This document shows, in pieces, positions 37,987 through 47,289 of a stretch of 64,000 nucleotides of DNA (position 1 is the first letter of the stretch; every line of letters begins with the position of its first letter). Origin of the DNA: Spirochaetota bacterium (GTDB taxonomy: Bacteria > Spirochaetota > JAAYUW01 > JAOAHJ01); assembly GCA_026415295.1 (NCBI GenBank), contig JAOAHJ010000003.1:60623-124622 (forward strand), read 5' to 3'. The translations under genes and the position numbers were made by a program. The notes under the pieces were generated by a model. It made no database searches. It was not told the DNA's origin and saw only the letters and a list, made by a program, of their open reading frames with translations.

Positions 37987-39627
37987 ATGAAAAATATTAA
38001 AAAAATTATTTTTATTTATATTTTTTTTATATCTATTATTATAGTGGGATGCAATAGTCTAGTGTTAAACGAGTTCTTTATAAAAAAAGAGCTTGTATTA
38101 AGCAAAGTTTACTTTACTTTTGATAATGTGAATTTATATGATAGTGAGAATAATGATGAGAAAAGTAAAATCAATTGGGAAGATTATACAAAAGAAATCT
38201 TTATTAAAATATTAAATGAAAGAAAAATTTTTGACAATAAAAAAAATTTTTATAATGATTTTATTATATTAAAAGTTTATATTCCTTCAATTATTTTTAA
38301 AAATCCAATTTTATTAATAAAAAATCTTAATAATGACTTTCAAATTATTTTTAAAAATAAAATAATTTATAAACCTGAAGGTAAAAACTCTCAATTAAAT
38401 TTTCCAATATTTAATTTCTTTATTAGATTGAATAAAGATATCCCTGGTAATTATTTATATATTAAAATTGATCATCCATCAAATCTTTATGATATTAATA
38501 TTTATTATGGAGAATATGAAAATATTTTAAAAAATTTATTTTATAAAGATTCTTTAATTTTTTTGTCTGGTGTATTTTTTTTTATAAGTGGTTTTTTTAT
38601 ATTTTTTCTATTTTTAATCTTTAAATTGAAAGATAGTTCAATATTTTTTATGTTATTATGTTTTTCTTTTGGTTATATGGGGACTATTGTTCCTGCTTTT
38701 AAAGATATATTTTTTAATAAAATTGATTTATTTATATATTTTTATTTATCTTCAATATTTTATATTTATTTATTCCCTTTCTTAATCATAAGAAAATTAC
38801 TTGGATTAAAGATAAATTTAATAAATTTATATATTTTTTTCTCTTTAGTTATTTTTATTGTATTAAATTTGATATATATAAATAAATATATAAATTATCT
38901 ATATTTTTTAAATATTCTGCTCTTTGTTTTGCTTTTAAATCTATTAGTTGTTAACTTTTTTATATTAATTAAAAAATATTATGAAGATAATTTTTATAAA
39001 TTAATTTTTATAAATTTTTTAGTTTTTATTATAGGATTATTATTTTATTTTATAAAAAACTGGTTTTATAATTTGAATTATAATTTTATTTTTGTTTTTT
39101 ATATAAATTTATTATTAACAATTGTAAATATAGTTTTTTATATTATCAAAAATTATTCAAATTCTTTACTTGATATAGATACTGGCTTATTTAATAAATA
39201 TTACTTTGAAGGCCAACTTGATAGAAATGTAAAACTTTGTGTAAGAGAAAGAAAACCTTTATCTTTGATAAAATTAGAAATTCAGAATATTAATGAAATA
39301 TATTTAAAAGAAGGTGAAAAAAAAGCAATAGATTTTCAAAAAGAGCTAGGAAACTTAATAAAATCAATAATAAAAAGATCTGAGGATTATGTAAGTATAT
39401 GTGGGAGAGGAAAGTTTTATATAGTTTTACCTTTTACTGATATTGATGGTGCAAAAGTTGTAGTTGAAAGGCTCTCTAAATCTATTAAGAATAATCAAAA
39501 TATAAAAATGGGAGTAAGTTTTATATATCCTAAAGATATTAATGATAAAAATACTTTAATTCAAAAGGCAGATTATGCAGTTCATGTAGCAAAAAAAGAA
39601 AATTTAGATTACTACATAAGGTTTTAA
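37987..39627 (+). CDS. 7TM sensor-like protein with degenerate GGDEF domain
   Basis: A 546-residue protein. Residues 5-22 form a signal segment ending in a lipobox-like IIVGC. An extracytoplasmic domain follows to about residue 180, then six or seven membrane helices (about 185-385), an arrangement like 7TMR-DISM receptors. The C terminus (393-546) is a GGDEF fold beginning DIDTGLFNKYYFEGQL. The active-site loop reads GRGKF (473-477) instead of GGDEF, losing the metal-binding acidic residues, so it should not make c-di-GMP. It may act as a c-di-GMP or GTP sensor or a protein-interaction module. No EAL domain is present. AT bias is as in the neighbours. Confidence 0.75.
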   Translation: MKNIKKIIFIYIFFISIIIVGCNSLVLNEFFIKKELVLSKVYFTFDNVNLYDSENNDEKSKINWEDYTKEIFIKILNERKIFDNKKNFYNDFIILKVYIPSIIFKNPILLIKNLNNDFQIIFKNKIIYKPEGKNSQLNFPIFNFFIRLNKDIPGNYLYIKIDHPSNLYDINIYYGEYENILKNLFYKDSLIFLSGVFFFISGFFIFFLFLIFKLKDSSIFFMLLCFSFGYMGTIVPAFKDIFFNKIDLFIYFYLSSIFYIYLFPFLIIRKLLGLKINLINLYIFFSLVIFIVLNLIYINKYINYLYFLNILLFVLLLNLLVVNFFILIKKYYEDNFYKLIFINFLVFIIGLLFYFIKNWFYNLNYNFIFVFYINLLLTIVNIVFYIIKNYSNSLLDIDTGLFNKYYFEGQLDRNVKLCVRERKPLSLIKLEIQNINEIYLKEGEKKAIDFQKELGNLIKSIIKRSEDYVSICGRGKFYIVLPFTDIDGAKVVVERLSKSIKNNQNIKMGVSFIYPKDINDKNTLIQKADYAVHVAKKENLDYYIRF

Positions 39628-39717
39628 TGCTTAAATATTTTAATGTTTAAAAATATATAATTTTAATATTGTAAATTTATAAAAATATTTATTAAATATA
39701 GAAAAGAGAAAAGGTAT

Positions 39718-41559
39718 ATGAGGAATGAATTAAAAAAAAGAAATTATATTCTTAATTCTATTTCATATATTTTCTTAAATATTTTTATTTATAATGTTTT
39801 TTTTATATTTAATATTAAAAATATTTCATTTCAAAATATAAATTATATTTTTTACATAATTGGAGGGCTTGTAGCTTTAATATTTTCTATTTCATTAATT
39901 GAAACGAATATTTTAGTTTTAAAAAAAAATGCTGATATATCATTAAATATTAAAATAATGGGGCCCTTTTTTGGGAATATATATTCGTTTATAAGATTGT
40001 TTTTTTTAGTAATAAGGTTTATACTGATTTTTATTATTCTAAGAAACATAATTTTGGATTTTTTTAATATACAGATTAAAATGATCTATTTTAGTTTAAT
40101 TTTTATTATCTTACTGTTTTTATTCTTTTTATTTATTTCCAATTTAAAATTTAAAGAGTTTATATCGATAATCTCAAGATATATAATTATTTTCTTTTTA
40201 ATTTTATTCTTAATTTCAACTTTATATTTGTTTTTCTATTATTTAACAAAAAATAAAATAAATATTGAGCAGGGAAATTTTGTTTATTTTAATAATATGG
40301 ATCAAATTATTTATTCTCTAAGTATGGTTATTTTTTCATTTTCAACGATTTTAGATCTTTTTATAACTGCTAAAATTGATATAAAGAAAAAAAGATTTTT
40401 TCTTATTTATATTATTATTGCAATTTTTGTAATAATAAATATTTTATCTATTTTTATTTATTTTTATGAACTAATATATATAAATTTTGATCTTTTATCT
40501 AATTTTATAAAAATAATTTCTATTTTATTTTTAACTTATATTCTTTTTGATAATTTTTTTAGTGGAATTAGGGTTATAGATATTATGATAGAAGAGAAAA
40601 TATTACCATCTATTGGAGATTATGATAATAAAGAAAAAAATATTTTAACGAGAAATGTCTATTATTTTATAATCTTTTCACTAATTTTCTTATTTATAGT
40701 AAACCTAAATTTCATTATCTTAATTAAAACAGCTCTAATATTTTTGATGTTAATTTATTTATTGTCAAATTTATCTTCAATTATTTTAAAAGAAAATTAT
40801 TCACAAGGAAAATTGTCAAACTTAATTTTATATCCAAAACTTGGTGTATTATTTAATATAATCTCAATAATTTTTTCATTGCTTTTTATAGTTTATTTAA
40901 TTGATAAAAGTGTACTTTTTTTTACAGTTTTATTATTATTTATTTCTTTTTTAGTTTTTATTTTATATGGTTTGAAAAAAATTGGCAATATTTCATTATT
41001 AAAAAATATTGTTGCCAAAGTATTGAATAGAGAAATTGAATTAAAAGATATTGATTACGAAATAGATAAAATTTTATTTTCTGGTGTTACTGAAGTAAAA
41101 GATAAGTTTGATTATTATGTTCAAAAATCTGACTTTATAGATATTGAAGAAGATTTTACTCTTGAAGAATTTTTCCTATTTATAAGCGAGATTGTTTCAA
41201 AAAAATTAAATATAAATAAAGATGTTATATATAATTTATTTGTAGAAAGAGAAAGAATTTCATCCTGTGCTTTAAATGAATTTGTTGCTATACCTCATAT
41301 TATTATAGATGGAACAAATAAGTTTGAAATAATTTTTATAAGGGCAAAAAATGGAATACCTTTTAAGGATAAATATAAAGTTAAAGCAATATTTGTTTTA
41401 ATAGGAACAAGAGATCAGAGAAACTTTCACCTTCAAGTTTTAGCTTCAATTGCTCAACTTGTTATGGATGAAGATTTTGAAGAAAATTGGTTGAGGTATG
41501 AAGATATTAACGAATTACGAAAATTTATTCTTAAATATGAAAGAAAAAAACTTTTATAA
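39718..41559 (+). CDS. Multi-pass permease fused to a PTS EIIA (type 2) domain
   Basis: A 613-residue protein. Residues 1 to about 425 contain roughly 12 hydrophobic helices, resembling a divergent amino-acid/polyamine (APC) type transporter. A linker of about 45 residues leads to a PTS EIIA type-2 (fructose/nitrogen-like) domain at about 465-613: LFVERERISSCALNEFVAIPHI with the phosphorylatable His527, then PFKDKYKVKAIFVLIGTRDQ and HLQVLASIAQLV. EIIA domains attached to permeases are thought to gate transport by phosphorylation. No HPr, EI or other PTS gene is in this window. Transport substrate is unknown. Confidence 0.75.
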   Translation: MRNELKKRNYILNSISYIFLNIFIYNVFFIFNIKNISFQNINYIFYIIGGLVALIFSISLIETNILVLKKNADISLNIKIMGPFFGNIYSFIRLFFLVIRFILIFIILRNIILDFFNIQIKMIYFSLIFIILLFLFFLFISNLKFKEFISIISRYIIIFFLILFLISTLYLFFYYLTKNKINIEQGNFVYFNNMDQIIYSLSMVIFSFSTILDLFITAKIDIKKKRFFLIYIIIAIFVIINILSIFIYFYELIYINFDLLSNFIKIISILFLTYILFDNFFSGIRVIDIMIEEKILPSIGDYDNKEKNILTRNVYYFIIFSLIFLFIVNLNFIILIKTALIFLMLIYLLSNLSSIILKENYSQGKLSNLILYPKLGVLFNIISIIFSLLFIVYLIDKSVLFFTVLLLFISFLVFILYGLKKIGNISLLKNIVAKVLNREIELKDIDYEIDKILFSGVTEVKDKFDYYVQKSDFIDIEEDFTLEEFFLFISEIVSKKLNINKDVIYNLFVERERISSCALNEFVAIPHIIIDGTNKFEIIFIRAKNGIPFKDKYKVKAIFVLIGTRDQRNFHLQVLASIAQLVMDEDFEENWLRYEDINELRKFILKYERKKLL

Positions 41560-41572
41560 AAGATTAAGATAA

Positions 41573-42031
41573 TTATTCTTTTTTATTAAAAATAGAACTA
41601 ACTGCAAAAATTATTCCAATAATAATTAATCCAAAACCCATAATTATATTATTATTAATAGTTTTTGAATAAAAAATTAATGATATAAAAATAATTGCTC
41701 CAGCTGGATATAAATAATTTATATTTTTGCTATATAGGTATGCAGTAAAAAAAGATAAACCAGCTATTAATATATAAGTTGGCCAGGTTTTACTTGCAAA
41801 TTGCCAATTAAAGTAAGTTTCTACAAGAAAAAATATTCCAAGTAAAAATATGTAAGTAGAAGGGATAAGAATTCCAGGGGATTCTTTAGTTGCTTTTGTA
41901 GATAAAAAAATTCCACCAATTATTAAAATAAAAGGCCAAAGATTGATCCTAAGATTAAAAAATTGATCGATCAAGATTACCACTCCACATAAGATTAACA
42001 AGATCCCAATTAATAAAACATTGTTTTTCAT
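41573..42031 (-). CDS. DUF5668-type small membrane protein
   Basis: A 152-residue protein with three or more pairs of short membrane helices and the repeated 'GilLIlcGvviLi...WPfiLIigG' pattern of the LiaF/LiaI transmembrane region (DUF5668). In other bacteria such proteins accompany envelope-stress two-component systems or DUF4097 proteins; no such partner is adjacent here, although a DUF4097 gene occurs at the right edge of the window. It is convergent with the EIIA-fused permease, 13 bases apart. AGGAGA precedes the ATG. Confidence 0.65.
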   Translation of the reverse strand: MKNNVLLIGILLILCGVVILIDQFFNLRINLWPFILIIGGIFLSTKATKESPGILIPSTYIFLLGIFFLVETYFNWQFASKTWPTYILIAGLSFFTAYLYSKNINYLYPAGAIIFISLIFYSKTINNNIIMGFGLIIIGIIFAVSSIFNKKE

Positions 42032-42238
42032 ATTTTCTCCTATTTTAATTAAAATTAAATTATTAATAAATTAAAATTTTTTTTAATAAATTTATCAGAT
42101 AAACTTTAGTTTTCGTAAAAATTATATAATAAATTTAACTTAAATAATAAAATTTAATAAAAAAAGTAATTAAAAATAATTAAAACAGGAATATTGAAAT
42201 AAATAAAATAATTTTAATTGGATAATAAAATTAATTTT

Positions 42239-43816
42239 TTAAAAATTAATCATCCATTTAGTTCCTTCTTTACCATCTAATAATTTAATATTATAATTTT
42301 TAAGGAGTTCGTCTCTTATTTTATCAGCATTTACAAAATCTTTCATTTTTTTATAATTTAACCTTTCATTTATTTTACTATTTATAAAATCTTCTGTTAT
42401 ATTAATTTCCTTCAAATAAAGGTCTTTAAATTTTTTAATAAAATTAGAGGGTATTTCATTAAAAATATTTAAAACATTTGCTATCTTAATAAAGTGAGCA
42501 TAAAATTTTAATAGGGGTAGAAGTTTTTCTTTATCATTAATATTTTTTAGTTCTATATATTCATTAATTTTTTTAAATATTTCAGAGAATAACCCCATAG
42601 TTTTGGCAGTATTAAAATTATCATCCATATATTCTATGAATTTTGTTTCAAGTTCATTAATGATGTTATCAATAGTAACAAAAGTATTTTTGTTATTGAA
42701 GAAGATATAAAAATCATTTTTATTATCATTTAAAATTGATTCTATTTTTTTATAGTAATTTATTTCTGTGATAATATTTTGTTCGTTAAAAATGAAAATA
42801 TTATTAAATGAATATTTTACGGCTATATCATAAATTTTTTCTAAAGTTGAATAAAAATAGTAAACTCTTTTGGAAGCATTTTTAAAGATTTCAAGAGAGA
42901 AATTAATTGGAGAACTATAATGATTTGAAAAAACAATGTATCTAATTACATCAGCTTGATAAAGCTTTAATATATCTTTTATTGTATAAAAATTATTTAG
43001 AGATTTGCTCATCTTTTGATTATTTATCATTACAAGTCCATTATGTACCCAGTATTTAGCAAATGGTTTTCCTGAATAAGCTTCACTTTGAGCTATTTCA
43101 TTTTCATGATGTGGGAAAACCAAATCAATACCACCACCATGTATATCAAGTTGATCACCAAGATATTTCATGGCCATAACAGAACATTCTATATGCCATC
43201 CAGGTCTTCCCTTTCCCCATGGAGAATCCCATGCTGGCTCACCTTCTTTAGATGGTTTCCATAAGGAAAAATCAGTAAAATGTTTTTTCCTTTTTTTTTC
43301 TTCTTCAGTTTCTCCAGTTTCTAAAGATATATTTTCATCAATTTTAATTTTGGAGAGTTTACCATATTCTGTGAATTTTCTTGTATCAAAAAGAACTTCC
43401 CCATCAACTACATATGCAAATTTTTTTTCTATTAAAACTTTGATAAATTCAATAATATCATTTATATGGTCAGTAACTTTAGGTTGAAAATCGGCTTCCC
43501 TAACTTTTAAATTAAATAAATCATTTAAGGAATCTTTTATATAATATTCTGTTATTTCAAAAAAAGGTTTTCCTGATTCCTTTGATTTTTTTATAATTTT
43601 ATCATCAATATCAGTAAAATTTCTAACATATGTAACTTTATAACCTCTATATTGCAAATAGCTTCTTATTATATCAAATATAATTGCTTGATAACCATGT
43701 CCTATATGTGCTTCATCATAAACTGTTATTCCACAAGCATACATTTTTACTTCTTTTTCTTTATTTGGAATAAATTCTTCAATTTTTTTTGTTAAAGTAT
43801 TAAATATTTTAATCAT
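42239..43816 (-). CDS. cysS: Cysteinyl-tRNA synthetase
   Basis: Charges tRNA-Cys. The N terminus MYACGITVYDEAHIGHGYQ has zinc ligand Cys28 and the HIGH motif (37-40). RPGWHIECSVMA and FPHHENEIAQSE provide the other zinc ligands. KMSKSLNNF is the second class I signature. An anticodon-binding domain ends the protein. At 525 residues it is about 60 longer than the bacterial norm; the excess is a Lys/Asn/Ile-rich insertion around residues 335-385. The KMxY loop begins CGITVYDE where CGPTVYD is usual. AAGGGA precedes the ATG, with a candidate promoter at 43882-43909. Confidence 0.95.
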   Translation of the reverse strand: MIKIFNTLTKKIEEFIPNKEKEVKMYACGITVYDEAHIGHGYQAIIFDIIRSYLQYRGYKVTYVRNFTDIDDKIIKKSKESGKPFFEITEYYIKDSLNDLFNLKVREADFQPKVTDHINDIIEFIKVLIEKKFAYVVDGEVLFDTRKFTEYGKLSKIKIDENISLETGETEEEKKRKKHFTDFSLWKPSKEGEPAWDSPWGKGRPGWHIECSVMAMKYLGDQLDIHGGGIDLVFPHHENEIAQSEAYSGKPFAKYWVHNGLVMINNQKMSKSLNNFYTIKDILKLYQADVIRYIVFSNHYSSPINFSLEIFKNASKRVYYFYSTLEKIYDIAVKYSFNNIFIFNEQNIITEINYYKKIESILNDNKNDFYIFFNNKNTFVTIDNIINELETKFIEYMDDNFNTAKTMGLFSEIFKKINEYIELKNINDKEKLLPLLKFYAHFIKIANVLNIFNEIPSNFIKKFKDLYLKEINITEDFINSKINERLNYKKMKDFVNADKIRDELLKNYNIKLLDGKEGTKWMINF

Positions 43817-43881
43817 AATTAGATTCCCTTTTTGAATTTATTAATTTATGAAAATTTATTTAATTAAATTTACTTAAAAAA

Positions 43882-43909
43882 TATATAGAATAATAGTTTT
43901 TATAGTCAA
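43882..43909 (-). promoter_or_regulatory. Candidate promoter of cysS
   Basis: On the minus strand, TTGACT (43909-43904) and TATATA (43887-43882) are separated by 16 bases. The -10 ends about 65 bases before the cysS start codon. The region also serves the divergent rny gene. Confidence 0.45.
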
Positions 43910-43950
43910 GAAAAAATAAATTGAAAATTGCAAAAAATAGTTTATTATTA

Positions 43951-43967
43951 ATTTTGTAAAACAAAAT
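43951..43967. repeat. Inverted repeat upstream of rny, with a third copy
   Basis: ATTTTGT (43951-43957) and ACAAAAT (43961-43967) form a 7-bp inverted repeat around AAA. ATTTTGT appears again as a direct copy at 43986-43992. They lie between the divergent cysS and rny starts and could be operator half-sites, though short AT-rich repeats can arise by chance here. Confidence 0.35.
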
Positions 43968-44035
43968 GTTAAATTATATTTTCTTATTTTGTTTTATAAA
44001 TACATGAATTAAAATAAATTGTAGAGGGGGATTAG

Positions 44036-45640
44036 ATGCAAGGTAATTTATCGTTAATTCCCTCTCTCATCGTTTTATTGGTAGGAATTAGTATTGGTTA
44101 TTTAGTAAGACTTATATATGCTAAAAATAAGCTTGTAAGTTCAGAATTAAAAGCAGAAAAAATATTAAAGGAAGCAAAGGAGGAAGCACAAAGAATAATA
44201 GCAAGAGCTGAATCAGAAACAAAAGACATGTTATTAGAGGCTAAAGAGTCTATTATAAAGGAAAAGAAAGAATATGAAAAAGAGTTAAAACAAAAACAAT
44301 TTGATTTAGCAAATTATGAAAAAAGAATATTGAGGAAAGAGGAACTTGTAGATAAAAAGATTGAAATTATAGAACAAAGGGAGCAAGCTTTAAATGAAAA
44401 GGAAAATATATTAAATACAAAAAATATTGAGATTGAAAAAAAATTACAAAGTTTAGAAAGAGAAATAGAGAAAATAGCAGGTCTTACAAAAGAAGAAGCA
44501 AAGATTATAATTGAAGAAAAAGCAAAAAAAGAGATTGAATTACAACTTGTAGATTATTATGATAAAATGATTGAAGAGGTAGAATATAAAGCAGAAAAAG
44601 AAGCAAGAAATATAATAATTTCAGTGATGGAAAGACTTGCTCCTGAAGTATCAAAAGAAGTGAATATAACCAATATTACCCTACCTGATGATGAGATGAA
44701 GGGAAGAATTATAGGAAGAGAAGGAAGAAATATAAGAGCTTTAGAAAATATTTTAGGAGTGGATATTATAATTGATGATACTCCAGAAATAGTAACTATT
44801 TCTGGCTTTGATCCTATTAGAAGAGAAATGGCTAAAATGACTCTTTTAAGATTAATAAAAGATGGAAGAATCCATCCTGCTAGAATAGAAGAGGTTTATG
44901 ATAAAGTTAAACTTGAAATTGAACAGAAGATAATAGAAGAAGGAAATAAAGCTTGTTATGATCTTGGAGTAAACAATGTTCCAGGAGAAATTATTAAATA
45001 CTTAGGAAGATTATACTTTAGAACCTCTTATGGTCAGAATGTATTAAGCCATTCAAAAGAGGTTGCTAAAATTGCAGCTTTAATTGCTGGTGAGATTGGA
45101 GCTAATGTTGAAATTGCTAAGAAAGCAGGACTTTATCATGATATTGGAAAGGTTATTCATAGTGAAGAAGGAAACAAGCATGTTGAAGAAGGTATCAAAT
45201 TATTAAGAGCAGTAAAAGAATCTGAAGCTGTTATAGAAGCAGTTGCTAATCATCATGAAAATAGTTCTTTTATAGCAGATAATGTGTATAAAAGAAATAA
45301 AAATGAGAGCATTGAGGCTATAATAGTGAGGATTGCTGATGCTATTTCTGCATCAAGGCCAGGTGCTAGATTTAATGAGGGAGCTTGGGAAGATTATATT
45401 AGAAGAATTGAAGAGCTTGAGAATGAAGCAAAATCATTTCCAGAAGTTGAAAAGGCTTTTGCAATACAAGCAGGAAGAGAAATTAGAGTTTTTGTTAAAA
45501 TGGATGTACCTGAAGAGAACATTGAAAATATTGCAAAAAATTTAAAGGCTAAAATACAACTGAACAAGAATATTAAATATCCAGGAAGAATAAAAATTAC
45601 TGTTATTAAAGAATCTAGAATTGTGGAGTACACTGATTGA
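44036..45640 (+). CDS. rny: Ribonuclease Y
   Basis: A 534-residue membrane-anchored endoribonuclease that starts mRNA decay. TM anchor at about 8-28; coiled coil to about 200; KH domain with GRIIGREGRNIRALE; HD domain with GLYHDIGK and ANHHENSS; and the C-terminal domain with ISASRPGAR. The 'GRIIGREGRNIR' and 'HDIGK' motifs are intact, so it should be active. AGAGGGGG lies 6-7 bases before the ATG. Its stop overlaps the ymdB start, an arrangement conserved in many bacteria. Confidence 0.97.
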   Translation: MQGNLSLIPSLIVLLVGISIGYLVRLIYAKNKLVSSELKAEKILKEAKEEAQRIIARAESETKDMLLEAKESIIKEKKEYEKELKQKQFDLANYEKRILRKEELVDKKIEIIEQREQALNEKENILNTKNIEIEKKLQSLEREIEKIAGLTKEEAKIIIEEKAKKEIELQLVDYYDKMIEEVEYKAEKEARNIIISVMERLAPEVSKEVNITNITLPDDEMKGRIIGREGRNIRALENILGVDIIIDDTPEIVTISGFDPIRREMAKMTLLRLIKDGRIHPARIEEVYDKVKLEIEQKIIEEGNKACYDLGVNNVPGEIIKYLGRLYFRTSYGQNVLSHSKEVAKIAALIAGEIGANVEIAKKAGLYHDIGKVIHSEEGNKHVEEGIKLLRAVKESEAVIEAVANHHENSSFIADNVYKRNKNESIEAIIVRIADAISASRPGARFNEGAWEDYIRRIEELENEAKSFPEVEKAFAIQAGREIRVFVKMDVPEENIENIAKNLKAKIQLNKNIKYPGRIKITVIKESRIVEYTD

Positions 45641-46437
45641 TAATAAAAATACTTGCGATTGGAGATATTGTAGGTAAAAGGGGGAGGGAGATGATAAAAA
45701 ATTTTCTTCCCTCTATTATTGAAAAAAATAAACCTGATCTAGTAATTGCAAATGGAGAAAATATTTCTGGTGGTATTGGAATAACTATAAAGGATGCTGA
45801 TTTTCTCTTTCAAAATGGAATAGATGTAATCACTACAGGTAATCATGTATGGAAATATGAAGAAATAAGGGAATATATTGATAAAAATAACAATATTATA
45901 AGACCTATAAATTATGGAGATGAAGTTCCAGGTAGAGGATGGGTTTTATTTGAGAAGAATGGAGTTAATTATTTGATTTTAAATTATGTAGGTTCTGTAT
46001 TTATGGATATCTGTGTTCCTCCATTTTATCACTTTGATAATTTTTATAGAAAAAATTCATATATTTTTGAAAAAGCTGATGTGGTTATAGTGGATTTTCA
46101 TGCAGAGGCAACTTCAGAAAAAGTTGCGTTTGCACACTTTTTAGATAAAAAAGTAAATTTTATATTTGGAACCCATACTCATGTGCAAACTGCTGATGAA
46201 AGATTAATTTCTGAAAAAACTGCCTATATTACTGATATTGGGATGACAGGCTCAGTTGATTCTGTAATAGGATTTAAGACAAGTATTATATCCGAGAAAT
46301 TTTTAAAACTTATACCTATAAGATATAGAGTTGAAGAACATGGAACAGGCATTTTATCTTCATGTCTTTTTACATGGGATTTTTCAAATAAAAAAGTTCT
46401 ATCTATAGAGAGAATCAATTTTTATGAATATTTATAA
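45637..46437 (+). CDS. ymdB: YmdB-family metallophosphoesterase
   Basis: A 266-residue calcineurin-like phosphoesterase. Metal ligands are in AIGDIVGKRGR, ANGENISGG, TTGNHVWK, VDFHAEATSEK and FGTHTHVQTADE, all as in B. subtilis YmdB, a 2',3'-cyclic nucleotide phosphodiesterase influencing RNA turnover. The start is TTG at 45637, overlapping the rny stop as TTGA, with GTGGAG about 10 bases upstream; this implies coupled translation. The linkage to RNase Y fits an RNA-decay role. Confidence 0.93.
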   Translation: MIIKILAIGDIVGKRGREMIKNFLPSIIEKNKPDLVIANGENISGGIGITIKDADFLFQNGIDVITTGNHVWKYEEIREYIDKNNNIIRPINYGDEVPGRGWVLFEKNGVNYLILNYVGSVFMDICVPPFYHFDNFYRKNSYIFEKADVVIVDFHAEATSEKVAFAHFLDKKVNFIFGTHTHVQTADERLISEKTAYITDIGMTGSVDSVIGFKTSIISEKFLKLIPIRYRVEEHGTGILSSCLFTWDFSNKKVLSIERINFYEYL

Positions 46438-46452
46438 TTAATAAATATTAAA

Positions 46453-47289
46453 ATGAGATTGGATAAATTTTTAGTCGAAATAGGAATTGTAGAATCAAGA
46501 AATAAAGCTTTGCAGATTATTAAAAAAGGTTTTATTAAAATTAATGGAATTAATATATTAAAACCTTCATTTAAGATTAATTATAGTTTTAATTTAAATG
46601 AATTTGAAAATGATAACCATTTAAATATACTCAAAAATGATTTCTTTAATTTGAAAGAAAGCATTTTAGAATTCAAAATAGATAATTTGAATTTTGAAAT
46701 TAATATTGAGGATATTCATGTTTCTAGAGGTTATTATAAATTAAAATATGCAATAGAAAAGTTTAATTTTATTGTAAAAGATAAGATATTTCTTGATATT
46801 GGAGCTTCTACTGGGGGTTTTACTGAAGTTTTATTAGAAAAAGGAGCATCAAAAGTTATAGCAATTGATTCAGGGAGAGCACAACTTCATTATAAATTAA
46901 GAAATAATCCAAAAGTTTTTTCTATTGAAAAGATTAATGCAAAATATTTAAAAAGAGAAGATTTACCTCTTTTACCTGATTGTTTTGTAATGGATGTTTC
47001 TTTTATTTCAGTTACAAAAATTATATTAAATATAATTGATCTTGTAAAGGAGCAAAAAGGAATAGTTCTTTTTAAACCCCAATATGAACAAGCCTTATTA
47101 AGTCAAAAAATTATTAGAAATAAAAAGTTTGAATTTATTGTAAAAAATGAGATTGTAAGGAAAAGTATTCTTGAAGTTTTTTTTGATTGGTGTAAGATAA
47201 ATGGTATAATTATTGAAAATTATATAGAATCTCCAATAAAAGGTGGAAAAGGAAATATTGAGTATCTTATTTTATTAAGGAAAGATTAA
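46453..47289 (+). CDS. tlyA: TlyA-family S4-domain 2'-O-ribose methyltransferase
   Basis: A 278-residue protein. N-terminal S4 RNA-binding domain (MRLDKFLVEIGIVESRNKAL...), then an FtsJ-like Rossmann methyltransferase with FLDIGASTGGF (113-123) and IAIDSG for SAM binding, MDVSFISVTKI (motif with catalytic residues) and FKPQYE. TlyA methylates cytidine 2'-OH in 16S and/or 23S rRNA; older annotation is 'haemolysin A'. It follows ymdB after 15 bases and its last 15 bases overlap the convergent cysteine desulfurase gene. Confidence 0.93.
   Translation: MRLDKFLVEIGIVESRNKALQIIKKGFIKINGINILKPSFKINYSFNLNEFENDNHLNILKNDFFNLKESILEFKIDNLNFEINIEDIHVSRGYYKLKYAIEKFNFIVKDKIFLDIGASTGGFTEVLLEKGASKVIAIDSGRAQLHYKLRNNPKVFSIEKINAKYLKREDLPLLPDCFVMDVSFISVTKIILNIIDLVKEQKGIVLFKPQYEQALLSQKIIRNKKFEFIVKNEIVRKSILEVFFDWCKINGIIIENYIESPIKGGKGNIEYLILLRKD

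Noticed and set aside
47275..47289. Frameshift suspected where tlyA and the cysteine desulfurase overlap
   Set aside because: Both proteins end at normal family positions; this is a simple 15-base convergent overlap.
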